DNA of 64,000 nt from Gammaproteobacteria bacterium (GCA_016191285.1 JACPPA010000012.1:1-64000); one strand, 5' to 3'; positions 10,311 through 21,059 are shown, numbered from the stretch's first letter. Numbers and translations are program-made. The notes: generated by a model from the sequence alone, not told the origin.

Positions 10311-11498
10311 CTAATGTCGAGATTGATAGGTTTCGATAGTCTGACGATGAATGCGCGCCAAGTGTTCGTGGTTAATCTCTTCAGTGTATTTGTTCTCGAA
10401 TTCCCGACGTCCCGCTCGGCCTAGCGCCGCACACTGATCCCCGCTCATCATGTCATTCAACACTGCCGCCAAATCGTCTATGTCGCCAGGTTTGAATAAG
10501 CGGCCGGTATGACCTTCGCGGACAACTTCGGCAAGTCCGCCAATTCGCGAGGCCAACACCGCCGTGCCACAGGCGTATGCTTCGAGCACCACCATCGGGA
10601 AGCCTTCGTAGCAGATCGAAGGTATGACTTGCACCGTGGCGGCTTTGACGAGTGCTAATACTTCATGTCGCTCACGGCGCCCCAGGAATTCAACGTCGAG
10701 GTGGTGTTCCTCGGTGTAGCGCGCCAACTCCCCCCTTAAGACGCCGTCACCCACCACTTGTAAGCGGCAACCCTTAACTTGCTGCCAAGCTTTAAGCATA
10801 GTCCATACGCCCTTTTCCGCCGTGAGCCGTCCCACATAAATGGCGTGTCGCCCGCGCGGGTAGCTCCCCACCTCCGGTGGGTCTGGTAGAAAGTTCGGTT
10901 TCACCTGGATGCGGTCCAGTGGGAAGCCGCCAGCCACCATTTTTTGCGCGGAGAATTCAGTTAAAGCGATATAGGTATCAACATTGTTTCTATATGACCC
11001 AAGCATTCGGTTGATGCTTAGCATGGAAACGACAGCGGCAGTAGCCGCTGCCGAGCCGCGATAACATCGATAACGGAGCGCGGATATCAACGAGCCGCGC
11101 AAACAGAGTTCACAAGGGGCCTCGTCTCTAAGTAACAAGCCGTTCGGACAAACTAATCGGTAATTATGCAGGGTTTGAATGACAGGGATATTGCGGTGCC
11201 TGCACGCGGCATAGCCACTCGGTGAAATTTGCGGAAAGGTGTTGTGAAAGTGCGCTAGCTGAGGGCGCTCTTTATCGATGAGATTAACCAGATCATGATA
11301 GACCGCGTTAGCCCACACACCGTCGCGCGCCAGCCTTAGTCGCTTGGGAAGCGAAGATTCATCAATCTCATCATTGAATTTCGAGTATAGGACAACGTCA
11401 ACATGGCGTTGCAGTAAACGCAGTTCGTTTTGAAACACAATGTCCTCGCCGCTCGGCGAGGACGTGCGATAGAAATTGTGGATTAGAAGCAGCTTCAT
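10311..11498 (-). CDS. Glycosyltransferase family 4
   Basis: YVGRLTAEKGVWTMLKAW, SICYEGFPMVVLEAYACGTAVLAS. Confidence 0.85.
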   Translation of the reverse strand: MKLLLIHNFYRTSSPSGEDIVFQNELRLLQRHVDVVLYSKFNDEIDESSLPKRLRLARDGVWANAVYHDLVNLIDKERPQLAHFHNTFPQISPSGYAACRHRNIPVIQTLHNYRLVCPNGLLLRDEAPCELCLRGSLISALRYRCYRGSAAATAAVVSMLSINRMLGSYRNNVDTYIALTEFSAQKMVAGGFPLDRIQVKPNFLPDPPEVGSYPRGRHAIYVGRLTAEKGVWTMLKAWQQVKGCRLQVVGDGVLRGELARYTEEHHLDVEFLGRRERHEVLALVKAATVQVIPSICYEGFPMVVLEAYACGTAVLASRIGGLAEVVREGHTGRLFKPGDIDDLAAVLNDMMSGDQCAALGRAGRREFENKYTEEINHEHLARIHRQTIETYQSRH

Positions 11499-11571
11499 CG
11501 ACTCGCAATTTACTTATGGTTCGCACTGCTTTGTACTCGCATGGCGCGGCTTCCAAGCCCGGCCGCCTCGG

Positions 11572-12720
11572 TTAGATGGGCTTCAACTCCGGTGCAGCAT
11601 TGTCTAACGTGGCATTAAAAACGGCCACCATTGAATTCGCCACGGTAACCGGGTCAATCTGCAACGCGGCTTTTCGAGCGGCCGCGCGCATGCTGTGCAG
11701 GTCAGAGTCGGACACCGCATAGGCTCGATCGAGCGCGTTCGGTAACGAGTTTGGTAATTCGGGATCGTACAGCCACCCATTAACGCCGTCGCGGATTAGC
11801 TCCTCTGCCGCCTGGCTGTGAATGCTGCCGAGCACCGGCAGACTAGACGCCAATGCTTCGTTAACCACCATCCCCCAGGTATCGGCGAGCGTAGGAAACA
11901 CGAAAATATCAGCCTTGGCATAAACAGTGGAAAGGTTCCGGTAGGACACCCAGTCTCTGAATTCAATTCGAAAATTATTAGCCGGTTTGAACTGCAGAAT
12001 TCGCTCTCGCAGAGGGCCATCCCCGACGATATGGAGTTCGCCGGAGCGGGTGGGATTGTGCCGGAACCAGTGGTCCATTGACTCAATCATCTGGATAAGG
12101 CCCTTACCTTCAACTAGCCGCCCGACGTACAAAAATTTCTTCGGATCTGCCTGCCCGGGCGAACGGCGAACTTCGGGGAAGGTAATGGTATCGGTCGCAT
12201 ACGGGATGGTGAAAATCTTATTAACGCGGTAACCGTAGGATTGGATATAGCGCGCGCCGCTTGCTCCGTTAACTAATACTGCATCTGCAAACGCCAGAAT
12301 AATTTTCCGGAGGTACCGTCGGACGAACCCCCGATTCCGCTCGGTCCGCTCGGAAAGATCCGCATGCACAATGAGCTTTACCGAGCGCCGGACTATTTTG
12401 TACAAGACGGTTTGTAGGGCCCGGGCGCCCATCTCGCTAACGACAATCAGCCGCGGATTAGTGCACCACAAACGTGGAATAGTATCGAGCGGGATATGCA
12501 GCACGGGATCGTCAACGCATACGCTCGGTTGCTGCGCCGGTCGCCCCATAACGATGGACCGCTGGTATTTAATTCGCAAGTCGTGCGTCGGCAACGCGGA
12601 TTCAACCGCAGGTTGCGATAACCAGATTTCGAAATTCGTCGCGGAAGCGCCCAACGCGTTAAACGTTGACACCCGATAGCTAGGCATTCGGTTGGTTAGA
12701 AACACGATCAATTTATCCAC
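11572..12720 (-). CDS. Glycosyltransferase family 4
   Basis: FLYVGRLVEGKGL, PTLADTWGMVVNEALASSLPVLGS. Confidence 0.82.
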   Translation of the reverse strand: MDKLIVFLTNRMPSYRVSTFNALGASATNFEIWLSQPAVESALPTHDLRIKYQRSIVMGRPAQQPSVCVDDPVLHIPLDTIPRLWCTNPRLIVVSEMGARALQTVLYKIVRRSVKLIVHADLSERTERNRGFVRRYLRKIILAFADAVLVNGASGARYIQSYGYRVNKIFTIPYATDTITFPEVRRSPGQADPKKFLYVGRLVEGKGLIQMIESMDHWFRHNPTRSGELHIVGDGPLRERILQFKPANNFRIEFRDWVSYRNLSTVYAKADIFVFPTLADTWGMVVNEALASSLPVLGSIHSQAAEELIRDGVNGWLYDPELPNSLPNALDRAYAVSDSDLHSMRAAARKAALQIDPVTVANSMVAVFNATLDNAAPELKPI

Positions 12721-13187
12721 TAGCTCAACGTCCGGCGACGCGAAGCGCTGTTGTGCCTTTTAGGCATTGAGCACTTGGGAAGGGTTCCGCGATATTGAGA
12801 GTTAGGGTTCAATGGAGTAACTCAGCGGTAGGATGACTCCGGAATTGTCGGCACCATATATGACAACATTGTGTCAAGTGAGAAACGAAACCGTTGTTTG
12901 CGTGTCGTTGACTAATAGCTGAGGGCCATTATTGATTTGGCTGCCGCTCCTGACGATAAACTGCACCCGAGTATCACCACGCACCGCGATTATTCCGGCT
13001 TCATAACCCGTGTGCATCACCTGTAGAGTCAAGCTTTCGAGGAGGATGTCAGCCCAACGTTGTGCTCGCCTTGGTTTCCGCGTCGGTAATGGGCAATACA
13101 GCATGCTGGCCGCTATTGCCACCAGCAAGTTCTAATGCTTGCTTGTCGGATATTTCGTTACGACTCGAATTCCCATATCGCTAATAT

Positions 13188-14069
13188 TCATCGCTTAATC
13201 AACACGAATGAAACCGCAGAAGGACGAATTTTTTGCCAAATATGGCGCGCCTGATAGACACCTGAATAAATTGGGAGCGCGCATAGAATTCTGTCGATTC
13301 GCACAATGGCTGCGGAGGTCCAAACCGAACGCCCTCCAAACAAAGGTGATAGCCTGGACATCAAGGAGAACATGCATTTAGTTTCCTTCACGATTTTAAA
13401 TCTTGACGCTCGCACTATATTTCGAAAAATCATGAGAGGAATCCCGCGTTCGTTCTTTGTTAGACCTCGACGCGGCTTTCGCCAGTCGCCCATCGAATGC
13501 GTCGGTTCACGCAGTAACGCATACCCACCTGGCTTTAGCACGCGGTACATTTCGTTGACCACGGTGGTGACATTCGGTATGTGATGCAACACGCTAAAGC
13601 AGACAACAATATCGAAACTGCTCGCTGGAAACGGTATTAGTCCAGATTGATCAGGCTTCAAGTAGGTTACTAGTTTGCCATCAATCGTCGTGGATGCGAA
13701 TCCGTCCGAAGGTTCCAGAACGGTAACGCGTAGACTACGTTCAAGGATTGGCTTTAGTTCGGCGCCATGAGCGCTACCAATTCCGAGTGCGTGATCGAAT
13801 CGCCGGTTTGGTAACCATTTATAGCAGTGTTGATCGGCAAGTTGCTCATATTCATAGCTTGCGTGGTCGGTTGCCATCGCATTGGGTTCGTTCTTGTAGA
13901 GATTAAAGTAGCCTTCGCGTTCATCGTCGAACCATCTAGCGATTTGAACGCTGGAGAAATCATCACCGTAAAGAATATCGCCGCGCAGTGCGCGCTCGAT
14001 TTCTCGACCATCAACTATTTCTCCCAAAGAATCGTCGGAATACATACCCGATGGCACCGCCCGCATCAT
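13188..14069 (-). CDS. Class I SAM-dependent methyltransferase
   Basis: DHALGIGSAHGAELKPIL, FDIVVCFSVLHHIPNVTTVVNEMYRVLKPGGYALLREP. Confidence 0.82.
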   Translation of the reverse strand: MMRAVPSGMYSDDSLGEIVDGREIERALRGDILYGDDFSSVQIARWFDDEREGYFNLYKNEPNAMATDHASYEYEQLADQHCYKWLPNRRFDHALGIGSAHGAELKPILERSLRVTVLEPSDGFASTTIDGKLVTYLKPDQSGLIPFPASSFDIVVCFSVLHHIPNVTTVVNEMYRVLKPGGYALLREPTHSMGDWRKPRRGLTKNERGIPLMIFRNIVRASRFKIVKETKCMFSLMSRLSPLFGGRSVWTSAAIVRIDRILCALPIYSGVYQARHIWQKIRPSAVSFVLIKR

Positions 14070-14195
14070 TTTTAAATTTTCGCCTAGCTTCGTGTTAGCG
14101 GTACTCTATCGCACGTGGTCAACTGCGAACACAAAAATTATTTAGAATGTAAGGTTATTCAATTTAGCGATCCCGACGACTTCGTTGGAATCGAC

Positions 14196-15707
14196 CTAAT
14201 TGGTACAAACCTCCACAGCACCGATTTCCGGTGCTCGGCCGCAATACGAATATCCTACGTCCATACCACGATCAATTGCAGGACTATCAGAGGACAGTTT
14301 ATATTTCAAACCGTCGGCTAAATTCATGACCCCCGCCTCGCCGATAATCGCGGCCGCGTTTTTGTAAATAGTTTTTAGTTTTCCCCAGTCTTCGGTCGGA
14401 AATCGAACGTTTGAGAATAAGTTGTTCGATAAAATCATATTGTAAATTGGGAGACCATTAGCGATCGGGACGATCCCATATTCAGTATCCAAAACTATAT
14501 TGTTCACAAATCGGATCCCAAAAATCGCTAGTTTTGAGGTGAAGACTCCTAGCCCTTTGCTCAGGTCATACAGCGTGTTGTTATCAATGGTGACTTGGTT
14601 ACCCGAATTGACACGAACTCCCTCGCCGTCCAGTCGCCCTCCGATAATATTGTGGTGAATAGCAATCCTTGCATTTCCTCGCCCTGGCACGGATTCCCAT
14701 AAGCCAATGCCGAATTTTGCGCCGCGGATGTCGTTTTTCGTGACCTCAACGTCCGAGATTCCAGCGAGTTCAAGAGCTTCTTTATTGTTCAATTGTGGAT
14801 CGATCGTTATCTTGTTTCCGGAAATTTTGACTGACCGTATTCCGCCAGAAGATTCCCCCCGAACAATGGATATCCAACTATTAGTCACGTTATTAGATAC
14901 CTCGCAGTCGGCGCCAACGTTCCAAAGTTCGATCGATATATCAGCGCCCCACGATTTATCGCGGGCGGGAACATTAATGATGTTATCGGAGACTTTTACT
15001 CCCTCGAACCACCCCCCTGCCCATTGCTTAATGCCCCCTCCTTGATCTTCGTTAATGATATTGCCGCTCACCAACCCTCCGCGTAAATGTCCAATCTGAA
15101 CACATGCGCCAGACCAACCGACATAGTCTTTGCCGCAGTTCGTAAACGAATTATCGCTAATTTCTGTCCCAGTTATGTAATGCTTCGGCGGTACCTTTTC
15201 GTCCGAACCATTTCCCGTAATTTGTAGTGCCGCAGCTTCTATTCCCGTAAACACCATGTGCTTGATCGTTACTGAACTTCGATTACGAAACATGATTCCG
15301 TGTTCCAATCGCCGATCGCTCCCGTCAAGTGTCAAGTCGCTTATTCGCTGCGCAACACCCGGATCTGTTATGGATTCTCCCGAGATGAGCCATCCGCGAA
15401 TTGCGGAGGAAATTATTGTCGATGCATGGCCTCTTCCCACTACGCTAACACCCGCCGCCAACTTGCAGGGGCGATTCATTTTATAGGTGCCTTTCCCCAA
15501 CTGAATTGTGTCGCCTATCGTTCTTACTCTTGAGCATGCGTAATCCAACGACGCCCATGGATTTGTGGCGGTACCCTGCGCATTATTGTTGTTACCATCA
15601 GGGGCAAGGAAATACGTCTGCGGAAGGACACTGGTAGAAACTAGCATTGCCGCTAGCAGTGAAGCCAAACGCTTGATGATCCACAGGGCTCGACACGATT
15701 TGTTCAT
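14196..15707 (-). CDS. Right-handed parallel beta-helix repeat protein, secreted
   Basis: Start at MNKSCRALWIIKRLASLLAAMLVSTSVLPQTYFLAPDG (signal peptide); Asn-rich beta-helix repeats. Confidence 0.75.
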   Translation of the reverse strand: MNKSCRALWIIKRLASLLAAMLVSTSVLPQTYFLAPDGNNNNAQGTATNPWASLDYACSRVRTIGDTIQLGKGTYKMNRPCKLAAGVSVVGRGHASTIISSAIRGWLISGESITDPGVAQRISDLTLDGSDRRLEHGIMFRNRSSVTIKHMVFTGIEAAALQITGNGSDEKVPPKHYITGTEISDNSFTNCGKDYVGWSGACVQIGHLRGGLVSGNIINEDQGGGIKQWAGGWFEGVKVSDNIINVPARDKSWGADISIELWNVGADCEVSNNVTNSWISIVRGESSGGIRSVKISGNKITIDPQLNNKEALELAGISDVEVTKNDIRGAKFGIGLWESVPGRGNARIAIHHNIIGGRLDGEGVRVNSGNQVTIDNNTLYDLSKGLGVFTSKLAIFGIRFVNNIVLDTEYGIVPIANGLPIYNMILSNNLFSNVRFPTEDWGKLKTIYKNAAAIIGEAGVMNLADGLKYKLSSDSPAIDRGMDVGYSYCGRAPEIGAVEVCTN

Positions 15708-15859
15708 GGAACTACAGGATACCGTTGTCGATCGTTGCAGTCCCGATGGCGGCATTTTAGCAATCAGTCCAACCGGACTTTTACACATTGGCACGAGTGG
15801 ACAATACATCAATCTCGTATCTCGCGCTAAGCCGAGATCGCAGATGACGAGTGTCCTAA

Positions 15860-15867
15860 GATATTTC
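15860..15867. repeat. 8-bp target-site duplication, left copy (GATATTTC)
   Basis: Identical to 17252-17259, immediately outside the IS terminal inverted repeats. Confidence 0.92.
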
Positions 15868-17251
15868 GGGTCTTCGTGAAGTCGTGTGGGTAGATTCGGA
15901 GCCATGATCATGCGACGAGGCTTGTTAGCCAAGGGTTTTCGATGGATTCGAGGGATGCGAATTTCTGGCATCCTTCCCCGCTGGCAAACAAACGCACACG
16001 CAAGCGCCGACTGTGGGATGCATATGCCTTTGAAGGGTTCCGCCCAGAGGCCACTGTCCGTGGTGTCTTCGGTGATCCCAAAGCACGTGTCATCACGTTG
16101 GTTCGGCGCTCAAAAAAACACGCTGTGGTGTCTGTGGCACGCCGCACGCCAGTTGGTACGACCACAAGACGCGGCAGGTCCGCGACCTGTCGTGTGGCGA
16201 TACGCGGGTCTATGTGGAACTCGACATCCGGCGCGGCGCGTGTCGGCACTGTGGCAAGGTGAAGCGCGAGCGGCTGGAGTTTCTGGCCGACAATCCGTGC
16301 TATACCAAACGCTTCGCCTGGTACGTGGGTCGGCGTTGTGCCACGGCGTCGGTCAAGGCGGTTGCCGAGGAGTTGCAGCTTGATTGGCATACGGTCAAAA
16401 CGCTTGAGAAGCAGTATATGCAGGCCCAGCTTGAGCGGGCGGGGACGCCAGCCCCCCAGGTCATTGGGATCGACGAGATCTCGGTTCGAAAAGGGCACAC
16501 CTACCGTATCGTGGTCAGTGATCTTATTCGTGGTCGTCCGCTTTGGTTTGGGGGTGATGATCGATCGGAGGCCAGCATGGATCAGTTTTATGCGTGGTTG
16601 GGGCCGCGTAAATCGACTGGGCTCCGATTGGCGGTGATGGACCTGTGGAAGCCGTTCCGCAACAGCACGCGACGACAGGCGCCGCAGGCGGCGATTTTGT
16701 TCGACAAGTTCCATGTCATGCGACATCTGGGCGACGCACTCGACACAGTCCGCAAGCATGAATACGGGCGACTGAGTGGAGAGAAGCGCCGCTTTATCAA
16801 AGGTCAGAAGTACCACCTGCTGTCGCGGCACGAGAACCTTTCGCTCGAAGGCCAGCAGTCGTTGAAATTGCTGTTGACCGCCAACAAGCGCTTGAACACG
16901 GCTTACCTGCTGAAAGAATCCTTCGGGCAACTGTGGAGCTACGAGCGCGCGGGTTGGGCTCGACGATTCTTCGATAACTGGCGCAATGCGTTGAAATGGC
17001 AACGCCTGAAACCTTACGAGAAGTTCGCCGAGATGATTGAACGACATTGGAATGGCATCGCGGCTTACTGTGTTCCCGAGAATAAAGTCTCGCTCGGCTT
17101 CGTCGAGGGATTGAACAACAAGATCAGAGTGATTCAGCGTCGGGCTTATGGCTTGCGAGATGAAGAATACTTGCGACTCAAGGTCCTCACCTGCATGCTG
17201 CCCTTTGCTGTGAAACCACTAGAATCTACCCATTCGATTACGCGAAGAGCC
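15868..17251 (+). mobile_element. ISL3-family-like insertion sequence (1384 bp)
   Basis: TIRs GGGTCTTCGTGAAGTCGTGTGGGTAGATTC (15868-15897) and GGCTCTTCGCGTAATCGAATGGGTAGATTC (reverse complement of 17222-17251), 24/30 identical; perfect 8-bp TSD; ISL3-type transposase. Confidence 0.93.
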
Positions 17252-17299
17252 GATATTTCTATATCTAGGTCTAACCGGCGCTTCCCGGCTGGTGAGTGA
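15942..17299 (+). CDS. ISL3-like transposase, split between two frames at 16112-16118 (A7); C-terminus runs past the IS end
   Basis: Frame 1: DAYAFEGFRPEATVRGVFGDPKARVITLVRRSKK; -1 frame: TRCGVCGTPHASWYDHKTRQVRDLSCGDTRVYVELDIRRGACRHCGKVKRERL...ISVRKGHTYRIVVSD...SLGFVEGLNNKIRVIQRRAYGLRDEEYLRLKVLTCM. Start codon is uncertain. Confidence 0.85.
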
Positions 17300-18481
17300 C
17301 AAGCCCAAAGTCGCCAATATCCAAAATGCCACGCTATGAAAGACGGACGCCGAATAAATAATATTTTCTCCGAAGTTGGCGATCGAGAAAAATAATACGC
17401 CATAAAATGCTGCTGGGAATTCTCTTTTTGAATCATTACGCCAAAACCTCCAGAGCGAAATTCCAATCACGTTCAAATAAAACAAGGTGCCGATAATTCC
17501 GCTATCCAAAATCGATTGCATGTAACCACTGTGAAGAGACGTTCGCGCAACTAATCGTGCGTCTCGCGCACTCGATAGTCCCAACCCGGGTTTTATATTT
17601 TGAAGACCCTCGGACCCCACCGTAAAACCGTATCCCAGCCAAGGTCTATATTCCAATGCCTTTAAGCCGCGTGCCCATAAATCAACTCGACCGGAAAGCG
17701 TACTCAGGGTATTTAAACGGAATATTTTAGATGCCGCCTCTTTATCTACTGAATAGTTAAACGCCGCGGCGCCTAGACCCACTACTAGGGCCGCGATCAA
17801 TGCCGCGCTTACGATGTAGCCCTTCTTCGGATAGTAATGCCAGGACGTAATGACCCCTGACACAAAAGACGCAACCCAAAACGTACGAGAAAGGGTGAGG
17901 AACATACATATCAAGGTGGGTACGGAGATCAGAATTTTAAGAATTCGAGATTTAATTCCGAAAAATGCTAATCCGAGCGTCAGGCCACTTGCCGCGCCCA
18001 TCATTCCTGATTTTGAAAATAAGCCGCGAAATCTGAGTTCACTCCCATAAGCATCACCGGAAAATAATTGCTCATATGCAAGCCCTGGCGCCAGCTTGGC
18101 GGCTACCAAGCTTCCGATCATTACTCCCATATAAACCGCGATTATGGAAATTGTCAGCCATTGATGCGCATCCACGCGACGAGCGGGTGGCAGGTTAAAA
18201 TAAGCTATGCCGAAAAATACTATCGCCAGCAAAGACCCAATCTGCAATAGCACAAACGATTGATCAGAAGAGTCAATTGAGGTTGCAATCAAACTAATTA
18301 GATAACCGATCGCGGGCCAATATTTCGCGATAAAATTTCGCGGTACATCAGTGAGTATCCCAACAATCCCAATTAGCAATCCCAGAAACTGCGCAAATCC
18401 TCTCATGACATACGGGTCACCGAGTTGAAAAGTATCCTTTCCAACCAGCAGTACAACTATAAGGGACAAGGCGAAACGCAC
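17219..18481 (-). CDS. O-antigen ligase / Wzy-like membrane protein; last codons supplied by the IS
   Basis: Multi-TM; RGLFSKSGMMGAASGLTLGL, LSGRVDLWARGLKALEYRPWLGYGF, LHSGYMQSILDSGIIG. Confidence 0.82.
   Translation of the reverse strand: MRFALSLIVVLLVGKDTFQLGDPYVMRGFAQFLGLLIGIVGILTDVPRNFIAKYWPAIGYLISLIATSIDSSDQSFVLLQIGSLLAIVFFGIAYFNLPPARRVDAHQWLTISIIAVYMGVMIGSLVAAKLAPGLAYEQLFSGDAYGSELRFRGLFSKSGMMGAASGLTLGLAFFGIKSRILKILISVPTLICMFLTLSRTFWVASFVSGVITSWHYYPKKGYIVSAALIAALVVGLGAAAFNYSVDKEAASKIFRLNTLSTLSGRVDLWARGLKALEYRPWLGYGFTVGSEGLQNIKPGLGLSSARDARLVARTSLHSGYMQSILDSGIIGTLFYLNVIGISLWRFWRNDSKREFPAAFYGVLFFSIANFGENIIYSASVFHSVAFWILATLGLSLTSREAPVRPRYRNIGSSRNRMGRF
17252..17259. repeat. 8-bp target-site duplication, right copy (GATATTTC)
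   Basis: See 15860-15867. Confidence 0.92.
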
Positions 18482-18569
18482 AATATTCTCCGATTGTTAT
18501 AAGTCTCTAAGAGAACTTCAACCTTTAGCAGGGATATTTATTCTTTGAGAATTTGTACATTTTGTGAGT

Positions 18570-19751
18570 CTAATAAAATCCGCGCTGTGATTCGTTCTTG
18601 GGCGCAAGGACGCTCGGTTCGGAGCACGCTATATCCTGATGATTTCCGATGCAGCGTAAGATTCCGTCGACGAATCGTTCGGCCATCGCACCGACCGTAA
18701 ACGTGATTGCTGACCGTTTACAGCCTTGTCGCAAGATATTCAATTCGGTCTCTGAGCAAAGCAAGCATCCGACCGTCGCGGCGAACGCGGCTGTATCGTA
18801 ATCACTTAGTGCGCCATTGACTCCAGGCTCAAGGTACGAAATTTCGGGACCGTGATTAGTGTTATTGGTAGTGACGATTGGCGTTTCTAAAATAAAGCTA
18901 TCGACTATTGCCAATCCTACAGCGCTTGGCATGAGCATCACTTTGCTTAACAAAAGGTAACGAGCGAGATCGGCGCCGTAACGCGGACCCACGAAATGTA
19001 TCCAGGGATATTGTTGTGCCGCGCTTTTAACGAAAAATTCGTCCGGCCCCTCGCCAACAATCACCAGCGCAAAATCCGGGACGGCTTCTTTGACTAGGCG
19101 ACAACTATCTAATAAAAACTGAATATCCTTATCTCGATATAGTCGACCGCAATAAATGCCGATATTGGCGCCCGTGATGCCGAGCTCAGCTTTCGTTAGC
19201 GCGATGTCTTCGGAAGTAATAGTCCGGCGGGCAGATTCCAGGTCCTTGCTATCGATCGCGTTATTCACGACCGTTACGCGGTTCGCGGGCACGCCTTCAG
19301 CCTGCAGCGTTAACGCCGTGCTAGCGCTATACGCGAACCACCAATCCGCAGAACGTGCAAGCCACCCTTTCACTAGGCGTTCTAACCACGTTACCTGTCG
19401 CTGAAAATTACGACCATGACCCCAAAACGCAAGCTTTGTCTTTTTTCTCCGCAGAACGAGCGGGTAGTTAATCAACAACCGGGCGGCGTGCTCGACGATG
19501 ACCAAGTCCGCGGCCATGCAGTCTCTCCAACACGGTTGCCAAACAGCACCTCCTTTTAGCAGATAGCGGTTATTAATCTGCTTAGCCCACGGCGCTGCAA
19601 TCTTCACGGTTTTGGGTGTGGTGCCAGGCTGCTCTTGCCCGTATAGAACGATGAGTTGTATGGAATGCTGCAATAAGGCTGTACAAAGCGCGTCGAAGAC
19701 GGGCACTCGATAATGCGGAAGCACTCTCTGTAATATTACAACGGTTTTCAT
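18570..19751 (-). CDS. Glycosyltransferase family 4
   Basis: IGIYCGRLYRDKDIQFLLDSC, GEGPDEFFVK, VMLMPSAVGLAIVDSFILETPIVTT. Confidence 0.82.
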   Translation of the reverse strand: MKTVVILQRVLPHYRVPVFDALCTALLQHSIQLIVLYGQEQPGTTPKTVKIAAPWAKQINNRYLLKGGAVWQPCWRDCMAADLVIVEHAARLLINYPLVLRRKKTKLAFWGHGRNFQRQVTWLERLVKGWLARSADWWFAYSASTALTLQAEGVPANRVTVVNNAIDSKDLESARRTITSEDIALTKAELGITGANIGIYCGRLYRDKDIQFLLDSCRLVKEAVPDFALVIVGEGPDEFFVKSAAQQYPWIHFVGPRYGADLARYLLLSKVMLMPSAVGLAIVDSFILETPIVTTNNTNHGPEISYLEPGVNGALSDYDTAAFAATVGCLLCSETELNILRQGCKRSAITFTVGAMAERFVDGILRCIGNHQDIACSEPSVLAPKNESQRGFY

Positions 19752-19778
19752 GGACGGGAGCCTTTGATATTCCCTGGC

Positions 19779-21059
19779 TTACAGCGATTTCAAACTCACT
19801 TTAATTCGATCCGGCGCGAGGGCTTTCCCCGAGAATATCTGGTAGAGATAGACGCTAGTCCAGCACGCTTGGGTTAGCAACAGTCCAATCGCGGCCCCCA
19901 GTACGCCGTAGTTCGTTATCAAGGGGTAGGCCGCAAGGCACGTAATTACCGCTGATACAGTTTTCGAAATAAACCCCACTTTCGTCATCTCCGCCGTACG
20001 GAACGCAACCCCGAATACGCCATTTGCCACTGCAAGCACCATAGCCAAACTCAGGGGCAATAATAGAGAAGCGAATTCCAGATACGCCCGCCCGAAGAAT
20101 AACGCAAACAGCTGCTGCGACCCAACGACTAATGCGACAGCGATCACACTACATAAACCGCACGCAGCGATCCCCACTTGAATTAGCAGCGCGCGCCACC
20201 GTGCGTAGCTTTCGATTAGTAAACGGTGTCGCGCCAAGGGTGTCGCCCACACCGTGACCGAGGTGAGCAATATGTTTAATAGGTTGACGATGCTCTGCGC
20301 TGCGTTCAGCCCTCCCGCGGACCGCGTGTCCACCCACGCCGCCACCAGGTAAACATAAATTTGTGACGACGCGACAAAAACCACGCTTTCCAAAAATATC
20401 CAATGCCCATACGTCCAGTTCAGATGCCACTGCCGCTGTAGAGCGAGAGGCTTTGGAAGTTTGAAGCGGATGCCGGCGAGAGGCTGGTAGAGTCCTCCAA
20501 TCAGCGCGCCAATTGCCATCACACTCAACGCGTTGCCGAGCGAGTAGCGCTTAAGCCCGACCAGGATTCCAAAGAGTGCAAAGCGGATGATGAAATACAA
20601 CACATCGATTGTGAGTACGCTTGTCCAGCGTCGTCGTGCACTATTCGTTGCGCGGCCGAGCTCGTGAAGTTGAGAAGCCATGATAAAAAATGCAAACGAG
20701 ACGGCGAGATCGCCACCCGGATGTCCCATCAACGGGCACACCAGAAACCCAATCATCCCTGCAAACAGCGCGGCGACTGCGCGAAAAATTAATTGACAGG
20801 ACAGATACCGGCTGAGTTCATGCTCGCTTAGGCTCGCCGCAAACACGCGAATTGGTTCGGATACTACGGTATTCGCCAGACCTATGATGATTAAATAGGT
20901 GGTGAATAGCAGCGTGTAAATGCCAAAGACTTCAAGGCTTAAATACCTTGCCATCAGAATCGTCGTTAGAAAATTTCCCAGCGAGGAAATTGATTGATCG
21001 ACGCCGGTCAATACCGCCCCGGAGCGATGAAGTGATTTGATGGGGCGACCAAAGATCAC
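19779..21059 (-). CDS. Polysaccharide flippase (Wzx/MATE-like)
   Basis: SLGNFLTTILMARYLSLEVFGIYTLLFTTYLI plus ~12 TM segments. Confidence 0.8.
   Translation of the reverse strand: MIFGRPIKSLHRSGAVLTGVDQSISSLGNFLTTILMARYLSLEVFGIYTLLFTTYLIIIGLANTVVSEPIRVFAASLSEHELSRYLSCQLIFRAVAALFAGMIGFLVCPLMGHPGGDLAVSFAFFIMASQLHELGRATNSARRRWTSVLTIDVLYFIIRFALFGILVGLKRYSLGNALSVMAIGALIGGLYQPLAGIRFKLPKPLALQRQWHLNWTYGHWIFLESVVFVASSQIYVYLVAAWVDTRSAGGLNAAQSIVNLLNILLTSVTVWATPLARHRLLIESYARWRALLIQVGIAACGLCSVIAVALVVGSQQLFALFFGRAYLEFASLLLPLSLAMVLAVANGVFGVAFRTAEMTKVGFISKTVSAVITCLAAYPLITNYGVLGAAIGLLLTQACWTSVYLYQIFSGKALAPDRIKVSLKSL

Noticed and set aside
12874-13128. ORF of 84 aa between a glycosyltransferase and the methyltransferase genes
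   Set aside because: No recognisable motif and unclear start; could be a gene fragment, so not called as a CDS.
15886-16383. 165-aa plus-strand ORF at the left end of the IS
   Set aside because: It is the wrong frame: ISL3-like homology lies in the 15942 frame and then in the 16214 frame.
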